DNA of 64,000 nt from an uncultured Acidobacteriia bacterium (GCA_903851195.1 CAINNJ010000004.1:558001-622000), one strand, 5' to 3'. Numbered from the stretch's first letter, positions 1 to 9,458 are shown. Numbers and translations are program-made. The notes: generated from the letters alone by a model not told the origin.

Positions 1-3000
1 GTAACTCCGATCAGCCCCGGCACAATTCCGTTGAAGACGATTCTGGCCTGTTCGCCGCCAACTGTCAGGCTCAACGGCTGGCGCGATTGCGGCAGTTGCG
101 CCAGAGTACTGCCGGCCGCAGCTGTCGCCCCCGTCGCCAGCGTGGGGGTTACATCGCCGTCTCCGGTGATGAAGCCGACGATGGTCTGTCCCGCCTTCGC
201 GCTTGCGGCCGGCACCAAAGCACCCTGGTAGGCGAAAATTCCTGGCGCGGCGGAGGACATCGGAAACGTCGACGCCGCGACTTTCCCGTTGTTGTTGATT
301 CCCAGCACCGCGGTCGATCCGCCCACCTCATAAGGGATCTGCAGATTGATCTGCCCCCGCGAGATAAACCACAACGGCGCGGAAATCCCGTTCACCGTGG
401 CCGACACGCCGGCCAGGCTCAGCGGTAAGGGCTGCACGGCCGCGCTGACCACCGAAGGCGCCAGATCGCTGCCATAAATGGCGATTAACTGACCGGGAGC
501 GAAGCCTTGCGCCCCGGATGCCGCGTTCCCCACGCCGCTGACGGATACTTCCGGCGAGTTCCCCACCACGAAGACAACCGGCACCAGAAATGCCTGCGGC
601 CTGGCATCGGCAGCCTGCACGGAGATCCACGCGTTGTAAACGCCGTTGGACAGACCGGCGGCGCTGGCGTTCAGAGTCAATCTGGCGGAACCGGCGCCCG
701 ACACGGCGGAAATGCCAAGCCACCTTTGTGCCGCGGGTAAGATCTCGAGCGTCCAGGCTGGTGTCCCGGTGGAGAAGTTCAGATCGAGAGTGGCCGTGGT
801 TCCCGGTGAGAGTTGAATCGCCGTCTGCGGAATCGAGAAGGCCGCCGGGTTCTGCGAAGGTCCGGCAAACGTGGCAGTGGCCGAAGTGGAGACAACGGAG
901 CCAGTCTCCGTGGTTCCCGACAGCGAGTACAGGCGCAATTGCGGAGGCGTGATGCCCGCCGCGCAGACAGTGCCCGCCAACATCCCGAACGGGGCCAGGC
1001 GGTTGGTTCCGAATATCTGCGGGATTTTGCCGGTCATGTTGACGCCACCGGCCGTGAACGACGTCAGGGTGACCTGAAACCCCGTCCGTTCCTGCACCGT
1101 GACCTGCTGTGCCCACTGACAAGCGGGGTCCGCCGACGGATTCTGCTGCACCGTGTCGGGCGACACGCGCAACAGAATGGCCGGCGTCACATGCGTCCCT
1201 TGGGGACCGACGAACGGCACCGTCAGATCCCGCTGCCATGTGGCGCCATCGGCATCGATCCCTTCGAAGTGAAACACGCGGTTCAGCGGCGGCGTAATTC
1301 CGGAGCCGGAGAGACTGAGGTACACGACGCCGTTCGCCGCCACATTCACATCGCTCAACGCCGACAGGTTGTTGACGTTGTTGACCGTGAACACCGTGAT
1401 CTTCGTTGCCACACCAGCCTTTTCCGAAAGCCGCAGCGTGTAGGGCCAACTGGTGCCGCTCTGCGTCACCGGATTCGGATTGACGGACGGGATCAGCAGA
1501 GATCCGGAAGCGGGCATCTTCAAGGCCACGGACGTGGAACCCGCCGAGCCGGTGAAGATCGCATCGCCGCCATACAGCGCCCCCGCCGCGCCGTTGCCCC
1601 CGGCCAGCAGCGAACCGTTCACCGTGATGGAAGCCGTGGAGGCTTTCGCCCCCGGTGAGAGGACCGCCGAGCCCAGCGCGATATCGTTTGCCACGAAGGT
1701 AACGGCGCCGGTCGGGATTCCCGCCGCGCCTGTCACCGTTGCCGTGATCACCACCTGCTCGCCGTAACTGTAGCTTGCGGGCGTGGCTGTCACGGACGTA
1801 GTGCTGGCCGCGCCGTTGTTCCACTCTTTCACGAAATGGGCGACATCCAGCGAACCCAGGCCGGTGGCGAGATCATAGCCGGGCGCCGCCGCATACCCGA
1901 CGCTGCCATTCACGCACTGCGGACTTCCCTGCGCGCACGGAACCGCGTTATCGCCCACCGTGATGTCGTGAAAAACATCCGTGGTGGATTGCGCCAGCCG
2001 GTAGAGCACGGGATTGATGTTTCCCACTCCAGCCGGCGCCTTCGGATCCGCTTTCGCGACCGACTGGTTGAGCAGCGCGACCACCCCGGCGAAAACCGGG
2101 CTTGCCGCGGAGGTGCCACCGACATGCCGGACAACGCCGCTGCTAACGATTTCGTAGCCGTCATGCACGGCCGAGGCAAAGGAGACGTCCGGCAGGTCGC
2201 GGCGCCCGTCGTTTGGCACACCGGGACCGAGTTGCCAGGCCGGTTTCACAAACAGCGCGCTGGCCCCACCGCCGCCGCCTTCAATCGTATTGTTCGCGAT
2301 CGATTCATTCCAGACTTTCTCCGGAATGTAGCCGAGCGCGGAAGCGCGCGTCGTCCCGTTCGCCACGGACCACCAGTTGCCGGTGACATCGTCGAACTGC
2401 GTGCCGCCCACGGCTGTCACTTCAGGGATGCTGGCCGGGTAGGAAACCGTGGCGCCCTTGGATGCCTGAGGAGTCGGCGAACTGCGGTCGCAGGTGGCGG
2501 CGCCGGAATCGCCCGAGGAGACCATCCAGGTGATTCCCTGGGCGCTGGCCTGTTGCGCCACGGAGCGCAGCGTGTCGGCGCCGGTAACTTCGCAGCCCCC
2601 GTAGCTCATCGTCATCACGGGCGCGAGGTTCTGATCCACGGCGTACTGCGCCGAGGTGTTCACGCCTCTTGAATTCACGTAAATCACGGTCGCGTTGCGG
2701 GCCACTGCCGCAGCCCATTCCAGATCGAGGTCGGCTTCCACCAAATCGCCCGAGCTGATTCCGGGATCAGGCCCGTAGAGCACGACTTGCGGATCGTTCG
2801 CGGGCAGGCCGAAACGCGTGCGGAATGCACGGAGATCCGCCAGATCGATGTCGGTTCGGCCGATCACCGCGAGTTTCTGCCCGGTCCCGTCGATACCCGC
2901 CGCGTACAGCGGAGAAATGTCGTAAATCAGGGCCAGGTCGTCCGGCGCCAGATAGTGAGTGGTCCCGCTGGTGAGTTGCGGATCTTCACCTGCCGGAAGG

Positions 3001-3590
3001 ATACGGTGCATCGGTTCCGGCACAAAATCGTGCAGCCCTTCCACGCCGCTCACCACGCCGGAAAACGCCGCCGGAACGGAAATCTCCGTGGCATTCGCGA
3101 AATGCGTCCAGCCATTGACGCGATATCGCCGCAATTCCGTGTGAAACGCCTGTCCGACGCGCGCCGCCGTGCCGCTGAAGGTGATCCAGTGTTTCCCGCG
3201 CGCCACGTCGTGCACGGTCAGCCCCTGTGCCTGCAGCCACTGCGTCAACTGACCGATATCGCCGCCGCTCAGTCCGAAGCGCTCGCCGAACTGTTCGGGC
3301 GTCAGCCAGCGCCGGTAGTCGGGAGACGCGGGATTCCGCTGCCCGGCCAAAAAACTCTCCAGCCCGGGCGCCGGCTTCAGATACAGCGTGGCGTAAGCGA
3401 CCGTCATCGCGGGATCCACCGGACCCGCATCATTTTGCGGAATTGCTTCCGGCCGGTGGTGTCCTTTCAGCAGAACGGTCCGCGAAATATCGGCTTTTGC
3501 CGCAATTCGGTCGGAAGCCGCGGCCGGGAGGGACACGGAACAAAAGCTCACCATCGTCAGACACTCAACCACCCGTCGAAGAACACCCAT
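1..3590 (-). CDS. Secreted sedolisin (S53) protease with Ig-like and Solibacter C-terminal modules, 3' end missing
   Basis: Serine-carboxyl endopeptidase of the kumamolisin/sedolisin family, exported and active at acid pH in known members. The frame was read directly from the minus strand and runs off the left edge (about 1196 codons visible). After a signal peptide of about 25 residues comes an S53 activation propeptide, then the catalytic domain: Glu285 and Asp289 (ExxxD), Asp361 in SSGDSG, and nucleophile Ser494 in GGTSAASP, followed by a calcium-site segment ending GYDLATGLGSLD. Distal parts are a bacterial Ig-like repeat starting near residue 575 and, at the left edge, a segment beginning VGNAASGAQGF that matches the start of the TIGR03437 module. 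ATG at 3590 is the first start giving a signal peptide. Role: extracellular protein degradation (inference). Confidence 0.9.
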   Translation of the reverse strand, partial: MGVLRRVVECLTMVSFCSVSLPAAASDRIAAKADISRTVLLKGHHRPEAIPQNDAGPVDPAMTVAYATLYLKPAPGLESFLAGQRNPASPDYRRWLTPEQFGERFGLSGGDIGQLTQWLQAQGLTVHDVARGKHWITFSGTAARVGQAFHTELRRYRVNGWTHFANATEISVPAAFSGVVSGVEGLHDFVPEPMHRILPAGEDPQLTSGTTHYLAPDDLALIYDISPLYAAGIDGTGQKLAVIGRTDIDLADLRAFRTRFGLPANDPQVVLYGPDPGISSGDLVEADLDLEWAAAVARNATVIYVNSRGVNTSAQYAVDQNLAPVMTMSYGGCEVTGADTLRSVAQQASAQGITWMVSSGDSGAATCDRSSPTPQASKGATVSYPASIPEVTAVGGTQFDDVTGNWWSVANGTTRASALGYIPEKVWNESIANNTIEGGGGGASALFVKPAWQLGPGVPNDGRRDLPDVSFASAVHDGYEIVSSGVVRHVGGTSAASPVFAGVVALLNQSVAKADPKAPAGVGNINPVLYRLAQSTTDVFHDITVGDNAVPCAQGSPQCVNGSVGYAAAPGYDLATGLGSLDVAHFVKEWNNGAASTTSVTATPASYSYGEQVVITATVTGAAGIPTGAVTFVANDIALGSAVLSPGAKASTASITVNGSLLAGGNGAAGALYGGDAIFTGSAGSTSVALKMPASGSLLIPSVNPNPVTQSGTSWPYTLRLSEKAGVATKITVFTVNNVNNLSALSDVNVAANGVVYLSLSGSGITPPLNRVFHFEGIDADGATWQRDLTVPFVGPQGTHVTPAILLRVSPDTVQQNPSADPACQWAQQVTVQERTGFQVTLTSFTAGGVNMTGKIPQIFGTNRLAPFGMLAGTVCAAGITPPQLRLYSLSGTTETGSVVSTSATATFAGPSQNPAAFSIPQTAIQLSPGTTATLDLNFSTGTPAWTLEILPAAQRWLGISAVSGAGSARLTLNASAAGLSNGVYNAWISVQAADARPQAFLVPVVFVVGNSPEVSVSGVGNAASGAQGFAPGQLIAIYGSDLAPSVVSAAVQPLPLSLAGVSATVNGISAPLWFISRGQINLQIPYEVGGSTAVLGINNNGKVAASTFPMSSAAPGIFAYQGALVPAASAKAGQTIVGFITGDGDVTPTLATGATAAAGSTLAQLPQSRQPLSLTVGGEQARIVFNGIVPGLIGV

Positions 3591-3650
3591 GGAAACCAGC
3601 CTTAATTAAGATCGCAGCGCTTCGGGGCTGCGGAATATAAGCGCTCATGG

Positions 3651-3656
3651 CATAAT
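3651..3656 (+). promoter_or_regulatory. Putative -10 hexamer (CATAAT), 7 bases before the UPF0173 start
   Basis: CATAAT ends 7 bases upstream of ATG 3664, with no Shine-Dalgarno sequence between. A -10 here would start the transcript at or next to the start codon. No convincing -35 is visible. Confidence 0.4.
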
Positions 3657-3663
3657 CGCCCTC

Positions 3664-4353
3664 ATGGATATTACCTGGCTCGGCCACGGCACTTTTCAGC
3701 TTGTGATGTCCGATGGTGAAACGTTACTGCTGGATCCGTGGACGGACGGAAATCCCGCTTATCCGGCAGGTTTCGAAATTACCCGCTGCGATACCATCCT
3801 GATTTCTCACGGCCATTTCGATCATATTCACGACGCCGTGCCCCTCGCCAAAAAATATCCGGCAAAAGTAGTGGCCATTTACGAGACCTGCCACTGGCTG
3901 GGTCGTAAAGGCGTGGAAAACTGCCTGCCGATGAACAAAGGCGGCTCGCAGAAGGTCGGCTCGGTGACGGTGACGATGACTCACGCGGTTCACAGCTGCG
4001 GCATCTCCGAAGACGACGGTTCCATCATTTATGGCGGTGAGGCCGCAGGGTATGTGCTGACGCTGTCCGATGGCCGCGTGGTCTACTTCGCAGGCGATAC
4101 CAACGTCTTCAGCGATATGGCGCTGATCGCCGAACTGTATCGCCCGGAACTGGCCATCCTGCCGATCGGGGACCTGTTCACGATGGGACCGCGCGAGGCC
4201 GCCGCGGCGTGCCGGCTGCTGCGGGTGAAGACCGTGATCCCCATGCATTTCGGTACATTTCCGGCTCTGTCGGGCAGCCCCGCTCAGCTGCAGGAACTGG
4301 TTCCGGACGTGAAGATCCTGGAACTGACGCCGGGCAAAACAGTGAGCTGGTAA
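3664..4353 (+). CDS. UPF0173-type metal-dependent hydrolase, metallo-beta-lactamase fold
   Basis: 229-aa cytoplasmic hydrolase of the UPF0173/YtkL family. The compact metallo-beta-lactamase fold starts with WLGHGTF, followed by the metal-binding HGHFDHIHD segment, a further metal-binding His in MTHAVHS, the Asp in FAGDTN and a late PMHFGTF His. Length matches the family (about 225-230 aa). The substrate is not established for this family. It stands alone: the sedolisin diverges 73 bases upstream and the phosphatase converges with a single base between stop codons. A -10-like CATAAT lies just before the start, so the mRNA may be leaderless. Confidence 0.85.
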   Translation: MDITWLGHGTFQLVMSDGETLLLDPWTDGNPAYPAGFEITRCDTILISHGHFDHIHDAVPLAKKYPAKVVAIYETCHWLGRKGVENCLPMNKGGSQKVGSVTVTMTHAVHSCGISEDDGSIIYGGEAAGYVLTLSDGRVVYFAGDTNVFSDMALIAELYRPELAILPIGDLFTMGPREAAAACRLLRVKTVIPMHFGTFPALSGSPAQLQELVPDVKILELTPGKTVSW

Positions 4354-4354
4354 A

Positions 4355-5188
4355 TCAGAAACCCGACTCGAAGACCGCCGAACGCTGCAGCACGACGACC
4401 GTCTCGTCGTCCGCGGCTAAGGTGGCGCCCCGGTACGATTCCACCGCCGCCAGCAGCGCCGGGCCGGTTTCGCCGGCCGAGCCCGCGGGTAACTGCCGCG
4501 CCAGATCCAGCAGCCTCCGCAGTCCCAGCATCTCGCCTGCCTCGTTGCGCGATTCCGAGATACCGTCCGTGTAGAGAATCAGCAGATCGCCCTTGCCGAG
4601 TTCCACCGCGGTTTGTGAATACTCCGTGCCGGAGATGATTCCCAGCGGCAGGTCGGTCACGGACCTCGCAAGCGGTGTGGACTCTCGCAATGCCGACCAC
4701 TCCCCGGTCTCGGCTTTAAACCAAAGCGGCGGCGGATGTCCCGCGTTCGTAAACAGCAATTCCCCGCTCTGGCCGTAGTAACTGACCAGAAACGCGGTCG
4801 CGTACTCCAGCGCGCCTTCGCCGCCGTTGAGAAACGTGTCGTTGAGATGCCGGATCAGCAGTGACTGATCCCAGTGGTCGGCGTGCAGGCGCAAGGCTTC
4901 CTGGAGCCGAGTGGCCGCCCGGCTAACGGTTTCGCCGTGACCGGCAACATCCGCCAGCGCCACGCGGGAAATCGCTCCCTTGCTGCAAACGGAAAGGTAG
5001 TAGAGGTCTCCGCCGTTCGCCGCAGGCCGCAGAGGGCGGCAGGAAACCCACGCGTCCAGACCGGGCAGTTCCGCCGAGTATGTCGCGTGATGATTGCCGC
5101 CGCGCAGTTCCAGGCAGGACAGCCGCTGCGGAGTCTCCGGCGAAAGACCCCCGGAGACAGGAGTTGTTACGGTAAGTGTCGCTTCCAC
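4355..5188 (-). CDS. PP2C-type (SpoIIE/RsbU-like) Ser/Thr phosphatase
   Basis: Protein phosphatase of the SpoIIE/RsbU class, which typically dephosphorylates anti-sigma antagonist proteins. Visible motifs: ALADVAGHGETVS (first metal-binding Asp), TNAGHPPPLW, the late LILYTDGISES metal site and ADDETVVVL at the C terminus. The open frame extends up to 5365, but that part lies inside the upstream exporter gene; GTG 5188, preceded by GAAG, gives a 277-aa protein holding the whole catalytic domain. No receiver, GAF or PAS input domain is seen, so regulation must come from a partner or from expression. Last gene of the minus-strand run that starts at 8858. Confidence 0.8.
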   Translation of the reverse strand: MEATLTVTTPVSGGLSPETPQRLSCLELRGGNHHATYSAELPGLDAWVSCRPLRPAANGGDLYYLSVCSKGAISRVALADVAGHGETVSRAATRLQEALRLHADHWDQSLLIRHLNDTFLNGGEGALEYATAFLVSYYGQSGELLFTNAGHPPPLWFKAETGEWSALRESTPLARSVTDLPLGIISGTEYSQTAVELGKGDLLILYTDGISESRNEAGEMLGLRRLLDLARQLPAGSAGETGPALLAAVESYRGATLAADDETVVVLQRSAVFESGF

Positions 5189-5250
5189 GTTTACTTCGAA
5201 CAGAGTTGCCGGCCGGGAAAAAGGATTCAAAAAACCAGTCTGCCGTCGGC

Positions 5251-6828
5251 TTAGTGAGCCATGGGCGCGCCGCCCTTCGCCTTCACCTTTTTCAGGAGAA
5301 ACACGATCGGAATGCAGCCCAGACAGACCAGCGCGAGATAACGGAAATCGTCCACGTAAGACCACACGGCGGCCTGCGTGGAAAGCGTTCGCTGAATCAC
5401 GCCGTAAGCCTGCGTCTGGCCGGCCACGGGCCCGACCGTCTGCCCGAACATCTGTTGTAGCGCCATCAACCGGTTTTCGAAGATCAGCCGCCCCTGCGTC
5501 AGATGCTGTACCATCTCCGCCTGGTGAACCTGCTGATGCCGCGCCACCAAAGTATTCACAAGAGAGATCCCGATGCTGCCGCCGACGTTGCGAAGCAGGT
5601 TGTAAAGCCCGCTGGCATTGCCGATCTGCTCATTCGGCAGCGTGCCCATGGCCGTGGTCGAGAGCGGCACGAAAACCAGACCGGTCGCCATGCCGCTCAG
5701 AACAATGGGAATCAGCAAAGACCATGGCCCGATCTGGAGGGTGAGCCCGCTCATCCACAGACTTGTCAGCCCGAAGCCCAGAAAACCCGCGCCGATCATC
5801 CAGCGGCTGTCGATCCGGCCCGTCAGCAGGCCGATGAACGGCATGGCCACCAGCGCTCCGATGCCGCGCGGGCTGACTGCCAGTCCGGCCGCCTGCGCCG
5901 TGTACCCCATCAGCGTCTGGTAGAAGAGCGGCAGCAGCGTCACAATTCCGTAGATCGCTCCGCCGAAGAGCCCGATCAGGACGCAGCCGAGAGCGAAGTT
6001 GCGGTCGCGGAAAACACGCAAATCCACCAGCGGCTTCTCCTTTCGGATTTCCACCACCAGAAACGCCGCGAACGCGGTCACCAGAATCACGCAGGCCCAG
6101 CGAATCCACAGCGAACCGAACCAGTCCTCCTCCTGGCCTTTGTCGAGAACAATCTGCAATGCCCCCAGCCAGATAGCCAGCAGACCCAGCCCGATGCGGT
6201 CGATCTTCCCCGGCTTAGCATCTTTTATGTAGGGCGGATCTTTTACGAACTGCAGGATCATCCAGACCGCCGCGGCGCCGATCGGAATGTTGATGTAAAA
6301 GGCCCAGCGCCAGGAGTAACTGTCGGTCAGCCAGCCGCCGAGAGTCGGCCCGAGCACCGGCGCGACCACCACACCGAGGGCGAATACGGCCATCGCCGAT
6401 CCCCGTTTCGCCGGGGGAAAACTCTCCAGCAGAATCGCCTGCGAGAGTGGCTGCAGCGCGCCCCCGCCCGCGCCCTGAATAGCCCGGGCCAACAGAATCA
6501 TGCCGAGCGATGTGGCAGCCCCGCAGGCAAACGACGCCGCCGTAAAGATCAGGATGCAGACCAGGAGAAAATTGCGCCGCCCGAACCGCAGCGAAAACCA
6601 GCTGCTGGTCGGCAGGATGACGGCATTCGCCACCAGGTAGCTCGTGAGCACCCAGGTCGCTTCGTCGGTGGTTGCGGACAGACTGCCCGCGATGTGCGGT
6701 AACGCGACGGAAGCGATGGAGGTGTCCAGTACCTCCATGAACGTCGGCAACATCACGGCCGCGGCGATCAGCCACGGGCTGCAGTCGGGACACCAGTCCT
6801 GCAGAGGATTGTCGTTCTCGCCCGCCAT
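5251..6828 (-). CDS. DHA2-family MFS drug:proton antiporter (EmrB/QacA type)
   Basis: Inner-membrane multidrug exporter with about 14 predicted transmembrane segments. Family signatures: LDTSIASVALPHIAG in the first helix region (DHA motif), RFGRRN in the first cytoplasmic loop and the antiporter helix motif GVVVAPVLGPTLGGWL. ATG 6828 gives 525 aa; a TTG at 6858 would add 10 residues. No EmrA-like membrane fusion protein or outer-membrane channel gene is adjacent, so partners must be elsewhere or it acts alone. It lies 56 bases after the cysteine synthase-like gene, probably in the same transcript. Confidence 0.9.
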   Translation of the reverse strand: MAGENDNPLQDWCPDCSPWLIAAAVMLPTFMEVLDTSIASVALPHIAGSLSATTDEATWVLTSYLVANAVILPTSSWFSLRFGRRNFLLVCILIFTAASFACGAATSLGMILLARAIQGAGGGALQPLSQAILLESFPPAKRGSAMAVFALGVVVAPVLGPTLGGWLTDSYSWRWAFYINIPIGAAAVWMILQFVKDPPYIKDAKPGKIDRIGLGLLAIWLGALQIVLDKGQEEDWFGSLWIRWACVILVTAFAAFLVVEIRKEKPLVDLRVFRDRNFALGCVLIGLFGGAIYGIVTLLPLFYQTLMGYTAQAAGLAVSPRGIGALVAMPFIGLLTGRIDSRWMIGAGFLGFGLTSLWMSGLTLQIGPWSLLIPIVLSGMATGLVFVPLSTTAMGTLPNEQIGNASGLYNLLRNVGGSIGISLVNTLVARHQQVHQAEMVQHLTQGRLIFENRLMALQQMFGQTVGPVAGQTQAYGVIQRTLSTQAAVWSYVDDFRYLALVCLGCIPIVFLLKKVKAKGGAPMAH

Positions 6829-6884
6829 GCTGCCCGGTACAGGCAAACGAACAACCAATGTGAATGGGTTGGCTTTTTCGCGGA

Positions 6885-7829
6885 CTACCCGGAATACAGA
6901 CCGCTGTGGAGATACTTCAAACCGGTGTCACAGGCCACCGTCACCACGGTCGCGCCTTCCCCCAGTTCGACGGCCAACCGGACCGCGGCTTCCACATTCA
7001 GCCCCGTGGACGTGCCCGCCAGAATACCTTGCTCGCGTGCCAGCCGCCGGGCCATGGCGCGCGCGGGACTTTCTTCCACCACGCGCACTTCGTCGTAATC
7101 GCCGGGCTGCAGGAACGGCGGACGGAAGCCCACGCCGATCCCTTCGACGCGGTGCGGCCCGCCTTGCCCGGTGGTCAGAGTCGGCGATTCCGCCGGCTCC
7201 AGCGCCACCACATTTGCCGCACAACCCGCGCTCTTTAACTCGCGCGAAACACCGACCAGCATGCCTGCCGTGCCCACCGCGCCACAAAACGCCGTAATGC
7301 CGGATTCGAGTTGCGCCAGCAGTTCCCGGCCGATCGACCGGTAGCCTTCAATCGCGTCCGCGTTATGAAACTGGTCGGTGAAGAAGACGCCCGGCTGTGC
7401 TGCCTGCCGCGCCAGTTCTGCCTTCATGCGATCAAACAGGGCGGGCGTGATGCGGCCCGCTTCGCTTTCCACCAGGATGAGGTCGGCCCCGAACGCCCGC
7501 ATGGTCTCCAGCTTCTCCCGGGCAAAAGCATCCGAAGAAACCGGCGTGAACCGGTACCCTTTCACCGCGCAGACCATGGCGAGCGAAGACCCCGTGCTGC
7601 CGCCCGTGTACTCGATGACCCGCATGCCCGGCCGCAGCGTGCCCCGGCGCTCGGCGCCTTCGATAATCGCAAGCGCCATCCGGTCTTTGTAAGAGCCGGT
7701 GGGATTGAAATACTCCAGCTTCAGAAAGACCCGCCCGGCGCCCGGCGGAATCACGGACCTCAATTGCACGATTGGCGTCTGCCCGATCGCATCCAGCACG
7801 GAAGCAGACTTCGTCTCGATAACGGACAT
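6885..7829 (-). CDS. Cysteine synthase-family PLP enzyme
   Basis: Fold-type II PLP enzyme (314 aa) of the CysK/CysM/cystathionine beta-synthase group, which joins a sulfur or other nucleophile to an activated serine. PLP Lys is in NPTGSYKDRM; the substrate loop reads EYTGGSTGSS instead of the CysK TSGNTG; the phosphate loop is GAVGTAGM. The changed substrate loop means the acceptor may not be O-acetylserine, so no gene symbol is given. It lies 18 bases after the isocitrate dehydrogenase stop codon and is probably cotranscribed with it. Confidence 0.8.
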   Translation of the reverse strand: MSVIETKSASVLDAIGQTPIVQLRSVIPPGAGRVFLKLEYFNPTGSYKDRMALAIIEGAERRGTLRPGMRVIEYTGGSTGSSLAMVCAVKGYRFTPVSSDAFAREKLETMRAFGADLILVESEAGRITPALFDRMKAELARQAAQPGVFFTDQFHNADAIEGYRSIGRELLAQLESGITAFCGAVGTAGMLVGVSRELKSAGCAANVVALEPAESPTLTTGQGGPHRVEGIGVGFRPPFLQPGDYDEVRVVEESPARAMARRLAREQGILAGTSTGLNVEAAVRLAVELGEGATVVTVACDTGLKYLHSGLYSG

Positions 7830-7847
7830 AAATCAGGATGGCGATCG

Positions 7848-8858
7848 TTAGCCCTGCAGCTGATCGATCACGGCGTTCGTGAACTCCGCGGTGCCAGCCG
7901 TCCCGCCGGTATCGCGGGTCAGATGTTTTCCTTCCGAGTAGACGGCCTCGATTGCCTTCTGCATCCGCACCGCCGCGTCGCGCTCTCCCAGATGCGCGAG
8001 CATCAGCCGGGCCGACTGCATCAGAGCCGTGGGATTCGCCAGGCCTTTGCCCGCAATGTCCGGCGCCGATCCGTGTACCGCCTCGAACACAGCCACCGAA
8101 TCGCCCAGATTGGCGCCCGGCACAATGCCCAGTCCGCCCACCAGGCCGGCGCAAAGATCGGAAACGATGTCCCCATAGAGATTCGGCAGCACCAGCACGT
8201 CGAACGTTTCCGGCCGCATCACCAGTTGCATGCAGGCGTTATCGACAATCAGTTCGCCGTACTCGATCTGCGGGAAGTCCGCCGCCACCTCGCGGCAGCA
8301 GCGCAGAAACAGGCCATCGCTCATCTTCATGATGTTGGCCTTGTGAATCGCCACAACCTTTTGCCGGCCTTCCCGCGCGGAGTACTCGAAAGCGGCTTTC
8401 GCGATGCGCATGGAAGCCGTCTTGGTGATGACTTTCAGGCTTTCCACCACGTCGGTCACCACTTCGTGTTCGATGCCGGCGTACAGATCTTCCGTATTCT
8501 CGCGGAAGATCACCAGATCGATCGGCAGGTCGGCGAAGCGTGTTTTCAGCCCGGGCAGCATGCGAACCGGGCGGAAGTTCACAAACAGATTCAGTCGTTT
8601 ACGCAACGCCACGTTGACGCTCGGATGGCCGCTGGCAATCGGCGTTCCGATCGGCCCCTTCAGGCCGACATTCGTTTTCGCCAGCGATTCGTAGACCGCT
8701 TCCGGCAGAAACTTGCCGGTCGCCCGCTCGGCCCCGACGCCGGCTTCCACACGATCCCACTCCACCTGAACGCCGGTCGCTTCCACCAGCCGGACGGTCG
8801 CTTCCGCCACTTCGGGTCCGATTCCGTCTCCGGGAATTAACGTAATTCGATGCGTCAC
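7848..8858 (-). CDS. icd: NAD-type isocitrate dehydrogenase
   Basis: 336-aa member of the isocitrate/isopropylmalate dehydrogenase family, oxidatively decarboxylating isocitrate to 2-oxoglutarate. Features: LIPGDGIGPE at the N terminus, SVNVALRKRL (Ser/Asn pair that recognises isocitrate rather than isopropylmalate), RENTEDLY, the catalytic Lys region AIHKANIMK, NLYGDIVSD for metal binding and VHGSAPDIAGK near the cofactor site. The short length fits the NAD-dependent class rather than the 415-aa NADP E. coli type; homoisocitrate dehydrogenase is a less likely alternative. GTG 8858 start, with a perfect TATAAT 8 bases upstream. The oxoglutarate dehydrogenase of the same pathway is at 58445. 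Confidence 0.85.
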   Translation of the reverse strand: MTHRITLIPGDGIGPEVAEATVRLVEATGVQVEWDRVEAGVGAERATGKFLPEAVYESLAKTNVGLKGPIGTPIASGHPSVNVALRKRLNLFVNFRPVRMLPGLKTRFADLPIDLVIFRENTEDLYAGIEHEVVTDVVESLKVITKTASMRIAKAAFEYSAREGRQKVVAIHKANIMKMSDGLFLRCCREVAADFPQIEYGELIVDNACMQLVMRPETFDVLVLPNLYGDIVSDLCAGLVGGLGIVPGANLGDSVAVFEAVHGSAPDIAGKGLANPTALMQSARLMLAHLGERDAAVRMQKAIEAVYSEGKHLTRDTGGTAGTAEFTNAVIDQLQG

Positions 8859-8866
8859 GTATCCTG

Positions 8867-8872
8867 ATTATA
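8867..8872 (-). promoter_or_regulatory. Putative -10 hexamer (TATAAT), 8 bases before icd
   Basis: Perfect TATAAT on the minus strand ending 8 bases upstream of the GTG start at 8858. No Shine-Dalgarno in between, consistent with a leaderless or near-leaderless icd transcript. No clear TTGACA-like -35. Confidence 0.55.
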
Positions 8873-8917
8873 CGTACCAGGATCGTCCACACCCGGTCCA
8901 GGGAACCGGCGTTCTCT

Positions 8918-9229
8918 ATGTCGTCCTTCCGCCTCCGCACCGCGCAGGGCAAGCTCAAGATCGAGCACAGCATTCTCGACGACCTGCGCCCCGTTCTGGA
9001 ACGTCTGGTGGCCCGCGACGATATACGCTCCATCATCCCCGGTGTGATCCGTCCCGTCCGGGACGCGAAGGGAGCGGTGGTCAAAATCCGCATTACGGTG
9101 CCGACGCAAAATGGCTGGAAGGGAATCGGCCTGTGTAACGGTGCGCGGCAGGAACTGTTCATCAGCACAACCCTGACGCAGGCGGAGCTGGAAACCGCTC
9201 TGAAAGCGGCGATCGCGGCCGAAGCGTAA
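8918..9229 (+). CDS. Small DUF2103-like protein
   Basis: 103-aa soluble protein resembling the DUF2103 family (annotated as predicted metal-binding, not characterised). The pattern is an N-terminal KLKIEHSILDDLRP helix segment, then SIIPGVIRPVRD and a beta-rich stretch, VKIRITVPTQNGWKGIGL, and a C-terminal helix. No obvious Cys/His metal cluster is visible. The start ATG 8918 lacks a good ribosome binding site. It diverges from icd and sits 79 bases before rpmH, so it may be its own unit. Family assignment is from memory of the motif pattern. Confidence 0.65.
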   Translation: MSSFRLRTAQGKLKIEHSILDDLRPVLERLVARDDIRSIIPGVIRPVRDAKGAVVKIRITVPTQNGWKGIGLCNGARQELFISTTLTQAELETALKAAIAAEA

Positions 9230-9268
9230 GCCCCACGGGGCCGTTTCTCCGCCGTCCCGCCCGTGTTG

Positions 9269-9274
9269 TATACT
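9269..9274 (+). promoter_or_regulatory. Putative -10 hexamer (TATACT) for the rpmH operon
   Basis: TATACT lies 34 bases before the rpmH ATG. The intervening leader ends in AAGAAAAGAAG, a purine-rich stretch that can serve as ribosome binding site. Unlike many other genes here, this one has a normal leader. The -35 is not recognisable. Confidence 0.4.
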
Positions 9275-9308
9275 CATATTTTCCCCAAACCATTAAGAAA
9301 AGAAGACA

Positions 9309-9458
9309 ATGCCGAAACGTACTTTCCAACCGAACAACCGTCGCCGCGCCAAAACTCACGGTTTTCGGACCCGCATGAAGACCGCAAATGGTCAGGCTGT
9401 ACTCTCCCGCCGGCGCGCGATTGGCCGCAAGAAGCTGACCGTCAGCTCGGAGAGGTAA
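9309..9458 (+). CDS. rpmH: 50S ribosomal protein L34
   Basis: 49-aa basic protein of the large ribosomal subunit. It reads [19 protein letters not shown], then [18 protein letters not shown] and GRKKLTV, the canonical L34 sequence pattern. ATG 9309 follows the purine-rich AAGAAAAGAAG. It heads the rpmH-rnpA-yidD-yidC-jag-mnmE cluster found in this order near the origin of replication in many bacteria; dnaA is not in the window. Confidence 0.97.
   Translation: MPKRTFQPNNRRRAKTHGFRTRMKTANGQAVLSRRRAIGRKKLTVSSER

Noticed and set aside
328-1824. 498-codon minus-strand open frame inside the sedolisin region
   Set aside because: It is an alternative frame of the sedolisin gene; translation is Arg/Gly/His-rich with no motif, while the true frame continues the Ig-like and TIGR03437 modules to the left edge.
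3599-3608. Palindrome CTTAATTAAG upstream of the sedolisin
   Set aside because: A short AT-rich palindrome near a promoter can arise by chance; there is no second copy and no known regulator match.
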